64,000 nt of DNA from Clostridium swellfunianum (GTDB lineage: Bacteria > Bacillota > Clostridia > Clostridiales > Clostridiaceae): positions 2,543,957 through 2,607,956 of the forward strand of contig NZ_JAMOFV010000006.1 of NCBI RefSeq assembly GCF_023656515.1. Direction: 5' to 3'. Below the pieces are notes generated by a model. That model was given only the letters and a program-made list of their open reading frames with translations, had not been told where the DNA came from and did not search any database. Below, in pieces: positions 59,893 through 64,000 of this stretch (its first letter is position 1; the number at the start of each line of letters is the position of its first letter). Both the position numbers and the translations under genes were made by a program.

Positions 59893-60750
59893 TCAACTAT
59901 TTTTATTAAAAATATTACTTGCAATATTTTCTATGTGTATTGCCAAATAGCCAATTTCATCTTCAGGAAGTTTAATTTTAAAGCTTTGTTCTATTTCGTT
60001 GGCAATTTCAGTTGCCAAGCTGTAGGACTCCTTAAACTTCTCTCTAATATCAGAAAGAAGAATATTTTTAATAGGTATCTTCTTTTCCACTCTGTCTAAC
60101 GCAAATCTAACATGCGTAATAAGTCTTACATAATCGATGCTTTCTTTATCTATTTCTTTTCCGGTCTTTTCCTCAAGGAATAGTATAACCTCATTTATGA
60201 TAGTTGTGCTCTGAGCAGTTTTAGACACATCAACCTTATTTATTGCCGCATGAATATGCATAGCTATAAATCCAACCTCATCTTCGGGAAGCTCGATGTT
60301 GAGCCGTTCATTTATAAGTCTAAGACCTTTTAAAGATGCTATATATTCAGCTTTATAGAGGCTCTTAATTTCTGCAAGAAAAGGGTTTACTATAGCCATA
60401 TTGTTTTTAAATCTATCTATAGTAAAGGCTATATGGTCGAGTAGAGTAATATGTATTCTTTCATCAAAATCCTTGTTTAATTCCTTTGATGCCATAAGGA
60501 TTACTTCTTCTGTAATTCCTATAATGTCCTTATCAATTTCTTTAGACAGACCTGCAAATTTAAACATATTCTTTTCATCTACCAGATAAAATATTTTTTC
60601 AATTTTATCAGTATTCTTTAGAGTCTGGTTCTCCCTGGCTCCAAAACCCACCCCGCTGCCTAACAAAATACATTCCTTATTTGATTCCAAGTCTATGCAA
60701 AATACTACATTATTATTAAAGGACTTAATAATCCTAAATTTTTTACTCAT
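59893..60750 (-). CDS. BglG/LicT-family transcriptional antiterminator
   Basis: About 285 aa: RNA-binding CAT domain (1-58; MSKKFRIIKSFNNNVVFCID, LLGSGVGFGARENQTL) and two PTS regulation domains. PRD1 (about 65-170) has HITLLDHIAFTIDR and GFIAMHIHAAI. PRD2 (175-285) has RLITHVRFALDRVEKK and GYLAIHIENIA. The conserved His residues of the PRDs are in place for phosphorylation by HPr and EIIB, so it is active with substrate and inhibited otherwise. Encoded immediately upstream of the murP leader with its RAT, it is almost surely its regulator. The frame extends to 60765, but ATG 60750 follows AGAGGTTT. Confidence 0.94.
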   Translation of the reverse strand: MSKKFRIIKSFNNNVVFCIDLESNKECILLGSGVGFGARENQTLKNTDKIEKIFYLVDEKNMFKFAGLSKEIDKDIIGITEEVILMASKELNKDFDERIHITLLDHIAFTIDRFKNNMAIVNPFLAEIKSLYKAEYIASLKGLRLINERLNIELPEDEVGFIAMHIHAAINKVDVSKTAQSTTIINEVILFLEEKTGKEIDKESIDYVRLITHVRFALDRVEKKIPIKNILLSDIREKFKESYSLATEIANEIEQSFKIKLPEDEIGYLAIHIENIASNIFNKNS

Positions 60751-60860
60751 ATTTAAACCTCTCATTATATATATCTTCTATTATATTCCACAATTATTAT
60801 CTTAATACAGTTAAATTGTATAACGAATACCATAGTTAAGCAATAATTACAAAATAAAAA

Positions 60861-60888
60861 TCGCCAAAGCCTAGTTTAGGTTTGGCGA
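60861..60888 (-). terminator. Terminator of the DUF1836 gene
   Basis: Eight-base arms TCGCCAAA/TTTGGCGA plus inner CCT/AGG pairing, T-rich on the minus strand. Confidence 0.8.
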
Positions 60889-60901
60889 CTTAGATATATT
60901 T

Positions 60902-61498
60902 TTATTCCTGATTATATTCATCAACTATTTTTTTTGCTAATTTTTTAATAGCACTAGCTTGAGCTATCAAAGTCATGACAGTGAGAAAAACCAAAATTCT
61001 TTCCTCATCGGTGCCTTTTAGCTTGCTTTCCTTAATTATTTCCATCAACTTCTGCTCTTTAAAGTGATTTTCCGATAAAAAGTCATCGAACATTTCTTTT
61101 TGAAAGTTTGAGAAAACTTTATAAGCATTTTCCCAAGATAAAATATCGTCTGTTCTGTTGTTTATATTATTGAAGGCAAGAGCAAATACCTTTTTTATCT
61201 CTTCTGTTGTAAGTATTGGTCTCATGTAGCTTAAAAGCAAAAGCTGAGCCAAATGATCCTTTGTATAACCTCTCTTTTTTCCATCCTCAGGCTTAGAAAT
61301 AACCTCGCCTTTAATATAATTCTGAACTATATTGCTTGTATATTGTTCATCTTCAAACTTGTCATTTAAATAATCTATTACTTGTGACAAAAATAAATCG
61401 TAACGTGGCAAATCTTCATAAGACACTATAGTATTTTGCGCTATATCCGCTGCTACTTTTTTAATGTAGTCTATACTGAATTCGCTGTCTTTTTCCAC
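60902..61498 (-). CDS. DUF1836 family protein
   Basis: A 198-aa mostly helical protein. The N-terminal half has EDLPRYDLFLSQVIDYLNDK and GYTKDHLAQLLLLSYMRPIL, characteristic of DUF1836 (a BS_ykrK-like winged helix family, function unknown). No membrane segment. GTG start at 61498 after AGGAGGAGAG is well supported. It stands alone, upstream of the divergent Ser-rich/PspA operon, and has its own terminator. A regulatory role is plausible but not shown by a motif that I can name. Confidence 0.82.
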   Translation of the reverse strand: MEKDSEFSIDYIKKVAADIAQNTIVSYEDLPRYDLFLSQVIDYLNDKFEDEQYTSNIVQNYIKGEVISKPEDGKKRGYTKDHLAQLLLLSYMRPILTTEEIKKVFALAFNNINNRTDDILSWENAYKVFSNFQKEMFDDFLSENHFKEQKLMEIIKESKLKGTDEERILVFLTVMTLIAQASAIKKLAKKIVDEYNQE

Positions 61499-61771
61499 AA
61501 TAGCTCTCCTCCTAGTTCCTTATTAATTAATTTCTCCATGCTTTTCCCTTTAATTATATTATAAGGTTTATATAAACTTATTACAAGTTATATTTTATAA
61601 AAACTTAAATGAAAGTTAAAGAAATAACGAGCAATAGTGAGCAATATAAAGATTGCTCACGCAATTGTATTCAAATCGTTTTATTTAATCTAAAATACGT
61701 TTAAATATATATTGTAAAATAGTATTATTTACTATATAATAAAAACATGGATTGATTAATACATATTGATA
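61499..61771. other. AT-rich promoter region of the Ser-rich/PspA operon
   Basis: No gene seen. It holds a dyad GTGAGCAAT (61637-61645) and ATTGCTCAC (61652-61660) across six bases, with an additional AGCAAT copy just upstream. It is not followed by a T run, so an operator is more likely than a terminator. Confidence 0.45.
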
Positions 61772-61799
61772 TTAACTTTAACCAATTCATAGTATAATT
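61772..61799 (+). promoter_or_regulatory. Candidate promoter of the Ser-rich/PspA operon
   Basis: TTAACT (61772-61777), 16-bp spacer, TATAAT (61794-61799). Confidence 0.4.
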
Positions 61800-61840
61800 A
61801 GTATATAATTGTATTAATCATTTTCTTGGGGGTGAAAGAA

Positions 61841-62479
61841 ATTAAAAATAAGAAGCGCTTTTTATTCAGCTTAGTTTTAGCCTTCCTCTTTTTGTCAGTA
61901 GATATACTTACACCTGGAGTCTTTAGCAGCACGGTATATGCAAAACCTCGTACTAGTAGCAGCAGCTTTAAATCAAGTGGATTTAGCAGCAGTTCAAAAT
62001 CCTCAAGCAGTTCATCAAGCTCTAAATCTTCATCCAGCGGTTTAAAATCTGGAAGCTTCAGTACACCAAAAGCAATGCCTGGAAGTTCCAGCTCCAGCAC
62101 AAAGAGTTCAGGGAGCTCTAGCAGCTCTTCAAGCTCAAGTTCTTCAAAATCATCTTCTGGAGGTTTTAAATCTGGAAGCTACAGTACTCCAAAGACAATG
62201 CCAGGAAGCTCTAGCTCCGGCAGTTCAAGCTACTCTGGAAGCGGTACTACCACAACACCTAATTATAATTCAGGTGGTACAAAGCGGAGTATTTTACCAA
62301 TACCTATACCTATTCCATGGGGTACCACTAGACACTACAATTCCCCATTTGGAGGCTATTACAGCGGGCCTGGTAATTTTGTAGGAAGTTTGGTATCAGG
62401 ATTTGTAAAACTTATAATACTAATCATAGTAATAGCTGTAATTATAAGAATAATTAAAAATAATAAAAGAAGATTCTAA
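61841..62479 (+). CDS. Ser-rich membrane protein, probable AUU start
   Basis: About 213 aa: a signal peptide (KNKKRFLFSLVLAFLFLS), a long Ser/Gly/Lys low-complexity region with two copies of a unit containing SGS(F/Y)STPK(A/T)MPGSSSS, a Gly/Pro/Tyr stretch (SILPIPIPIPWGTTRHY), and a C-terminal helix (LVSGFVKLIILIIVIAVII) ending in basic residues. GGGGG at 61828-61832 sits eight bases before the ATT at 61841. No ATG or TTG has a ribosome binding site in range, as the TTG 61826 lies inside the same G-rich motif. The AUU start is therefore the best fit. First of three genes with pspA. Function unknown, probably a surface-exposed membrane protein. Confidence 0.65.
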   Translation: MKNKKRFLFSLVLAFLFLSVDILTPGVFSSTVYAKPRTSSSSFKSSGFSSSSKSSSSSSSSKSSSSGLKSGSFSTPKAMPGSSSSSTKSSGSSSSSSSSSSSKSSSGGFKSGSYSTPKTMPGSSSSGSSSYSGSGTTTTPNYNSGGTKRSILPIPIPIPWGTTRHYNSPFGGYYSGPGNFVGSLVSGFVKLIILIIVIAVIIRIIKNNKRRF

Positions 62480-62494
62480 AGGAGGATTTTAACA

Positions 62495-63145
62495 ATGGGA
62501 GTATTCAACAGAATTTCAAACATTTTTAGGGCAAAGGTAAACAACGCAATAGACGATATGGAGAATCCAATCGAGCTATTAGACCAAAAAATCAGGGATA
62601 TGGAGGAAAGCTTAAACAACGCTAAACTTTCTTCAGCTCAAATTTTAGGCAATGTTCATGAAATTGAAAAGAAAATGGAAAAAGCTGAAGCTGAATCAAA
62701 GGATTATGATGCTAAAGTTAAACTTGCTATGAGCAAGGGTAATGAAGAACTAGCTAAGAAGGCTCTTGAAAAGAAGCTCGAAGCTGACAAAAGCTATGCA
62801 AGCTTAAAAGCTAGCTATGAGGATGCTCGTGCTAAGGCTGAGGCTATAAAAACTAAGCTTAGAGATCTTGATGAAGAAATCGAAGAAGCAAGAAGATACA
62901 GAGATGAAGCTGCTGCAAGATTTAACAATGCCGAGGCAACTGGTAAGGTTAATGAGATACTTGCAAATGTAGACACAAAAAATAACAAAATTAATATGGA
63001 TGATATTGAAAGAAAGATTCAAAAGAAAGAAGCTTATGCAGAGGGTCTTGGTGAATTAAGAGAAGATAATTCCCTTGAAGATGAATTTAAGAAGCTTGAA
63101 GAAGTTGACCTTGATGAAGAATTAAAGAAATATAAGCAGCAGTAG
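62495..63145 (+). CDS. PspA/IM30-family membrane-stress protein
   Basis: A 216-aa almost fully helical coiled-coil protein of the PspA/VIPP1 group that assembles on stressed membranes. FNRISNIFRAKVNNAIDDME and NPIELLDQKIRDMEESL at the N-terminus are diagnostic. Length is slightly shorter than E. coli PspA. ATG 62495 follows AAAGGAGG and lies 15 bp after the Ser-rich protein gene. The downstream Cys-cluster protein follows after 8 bp. The three genes probably form an envelope-stress operon. Confidence 0.92.
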   Translation: MGVFNRISNIFRAKVNNAIDDMENPIELLDQKIRDMEESLNNAKLSSAQILGNVHEIEKKMEKAEAESKDYDAKVKLAMSKGNEELAKKALEKKLEADKSYASLKASYEDARAKAEAIKTKLRDLDEEIEEARRYRDEAAARFNNAEATGKVNEILANVDTKNNKINMDDIERKIQKKEAYAEGLGELREDNSLEDEFKKLEEVDLDEELKKYKQQ

Positions 63146-63153
63146 GGTGAAGC

Positions 63154-63807
63154 ATGGGTAGAGCAGAAGATTTCCTAAAGCGTGAAAGAGAGCGATATGG
63201 TAAGGTCTATGTAGACCTTACCTACGCTGTAGACAATGTATCTCCTTTTATAGAAAAAGAACAGCTCAATAAGAGAAAATACGTTACAAAGCTTCCAGTT
63301 TTAAAAAAATATATCGATCTTGTTGAGTCGGCTGAAAGAGAAGTTAATAAGAAGGGCGGCTTCCTAAGCTTTTTTAATGATGATAAATATATTGACCTTC
63401 TGAATTCTTATAAGCATGACAATGCAGATGCTATAAATCAATTGGAGCACTGCAGTAAGTGTGTTCACATAAATTGCACTGAAGATAAGTTTGATGGCTG
63501 CCTTGGCTGCAGGGAAAACTCAAGGATAGCATACTGCGACCATGAAAAGATTAATGTTACTTTTCATGATAATTGGATACTGCCTTTAAATAACGATAGA
63601 ACAGGCGAAGTTGATAAATTTAAGGTGTTAGCAACCCTGCAGGATGTTTCTAAAGATCAAAAATACATCATCATTGAAAATCTTAGAACTGATGAAAAAT
63701 TCGTTCTTTACTATTATCCTGGGTTGTCTGAAGACAGCTATGGTGAAATTACTGACGCTGAAGAGTTTGATTATGTCGTTTCTACGTATCAAAGTGTAGA
63801 AGAATAA
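63154..63807 (+). CDS. Hypothetical protein with Cys/His cluster, PspA operon
   Basis: A 217-aa soluble protein. Residues 1-95 are helical and charged (AEDFLKRERERYGKVYVD). A cluster HCSKCVHINC plus CLGC and CDH (Cys100, 103, 108, 116, 119, 128, with His99, 105 and 130) could bind one or two zinc ions or an iron-sulfur cluster. The C-terminal part is beta-rich (KFKVLATLQDVSKDQKYIII). I do not recognise the family. ATG 63154 has GGGTGA upstream and begins eight bases after the pspA stop, so the product probably works with PspA. Last gene of the operon. Confidence 0.6.
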   Translation: MGRAEDFLKRERERYGKVYVDLTYAVDNVSPFIEKEQLNKRKYVTKLPVLKKYIDLVESAEREVNKKGGFLSFFNDDKYIDLLNSYKHDNADAINQLEHCSKCVHINCTEDKFDGCLGCRENSRIAYCDHEKINVTFHDNWILPLNNDRTGEVDKFKVLATLQDVSKDQKYIIIENLRTDEKFVLYYYPGLSEDSYGEITDAEEFDYVVSTYQSVEE

Positions 63808-63871
63808 AGAATAATACCAACCACGGGTTTTCAATCACCTTGTCTTTTTACGGTAGTGATAAATTCAACAG

Positions 63872-63916
63872 AAAAAATCACGTGTGATTTTTACAGCAAT
63901 TCACACGTGATTTTTT
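63872..63916 (+). terminator. Strong hairpin downstream of the PspA operon
   Basis: Sixteen-base perfect arms AAAAAATCACGTGTGA/TCACACGTGATTTTTT with a 13-base loop, 65 bp after the last stop codon. The last T residues of the stem give the U run. Confidence 0.85.
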
Positions 63917-64000
63917 CGTTTATTATAAAACTTATATATTGAAATAGTGGCCTCTTTATTTTTTCAATTGCGTCTCATATACCATCTTGGAAACCTGTGC
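63917..64000. other. Window end, no gene recognised
   Basis: AT-rich with a short mixed segment. No open frame with a ribosome binding site. Confidence 0.4.

Noticed and set aside
61798-62100. Minus-strand frame of 100 aa rich in Leu, Glu and Asp opposite the Ser-rich protein
   Set aside because: It is the antisense of AGC/TCA-type serine codons and has no start signal.
1-64000. CRISPR arrays, phage or transposon genes
   Set aside because: No direct repeats with regular spacing, no cas, integrase or transposase motifs. All genes fit the chromosomal background.

Overview
The window looks like a chromosomal segment of a low-GC, spore-forming, anaerobic Firmicute close to Clostridium. The support is an AT-rich sequence with strong GGAGG ribosome binding sites, many intrinsic terminators, sporulation-type genes (CotF-like coat proteins, a SpoIID/LytB protein), an arginine deiminase operon, a CBO0543-family protein and an in-frame UGA gene that looks like a HesB-like selenoprotein. 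I see no phage, insertion sequence, CRISPR array, rRNA or tRNA. Most genes lie on the minus strand in short operons, each closed by a hairpin terminator.

Layout. 1-4.6 kb: end of a sensor kinase, a 59-aa small gene, hisS, a membrane protein and a gamma carbonic anhydrase. 4.7-7.5 kb: an M20 peptidase and an AbgT transporter, probably one peptide or aminobenzoyl-glutamate salvage operon. 8-16 kb: two ECF sigma/anti-sigma modules, one with a DUF4179 protein and one next to a VanW/G5 protein, with a pentapeptide-repeat protein and two lipoproteins between them. 16-24.8 kb: purine permease, UppP, CPBP protease, two coat-like proteins, a Nudix hydrolase, unknown small proteins and an APC permease. 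24.8-31.5 kb: a CyuA-like desulfidase, GalE, then an ECF sigma factor placed between two zinc-finger anti-sigma-like proteins and preceded by a large membrane PepSY-like protein, plus a 33-aa orphan gene. 31.7-37.6 kb: MATE pump with MerR regulator, small membrane proteins, a membrane gluzincin with TPRs and a YidC paralogue. 37.8-43.1 kb: ABC transporter with two-component system. 43.3-50 kb: a chemoreceptor, an amidohydrolase and the arginine deiminase operon arcC-arcA-arcB. 50.3-56.1 kb: the selenoprotein gene, a SpoIID/LytB protein, a YhaM-like nuclease and a rhodanese. 56.2-60.8 kb: an N-acetylmuramic acid recycling operon (murP-mupG-murQ) with a BglG-type antiterminator and a visible RAT/terminator switch. 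60.9-63.8 kb: a DUF1836 protein and an operon with a Ser-rich membrane protein, PspA and a Cys-cluster protein.

The observations I would follow first are: (1) the gene at 50369-50662, missed by ordinary ORF calling because codon 34 is UGA, with a SECIS-like hairpin at the expected distance and a consensus promoter; (2) two promoters with the same TGAAAAC/17 bp/GGTATATATTAT architecture, in front of vanW and of the adjacent ECF sigma gene; (3) the murQ start, where a hairpin lies between a strong Shine-Dalgarno sequence and the AUG; (4) a probable AUU start for the Ser-rich protein in the PspA operon; and (5) the ECF sigma factor flanked by two zinc-finger proteins.

All coordinates and motifs were read by eye. 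Family names rest on recognised motifs and remembered family patterns, not on database searches. Several starts were moved from the longest ORF to an internal codon with a ribosome binding site, and this is stated in each entry.
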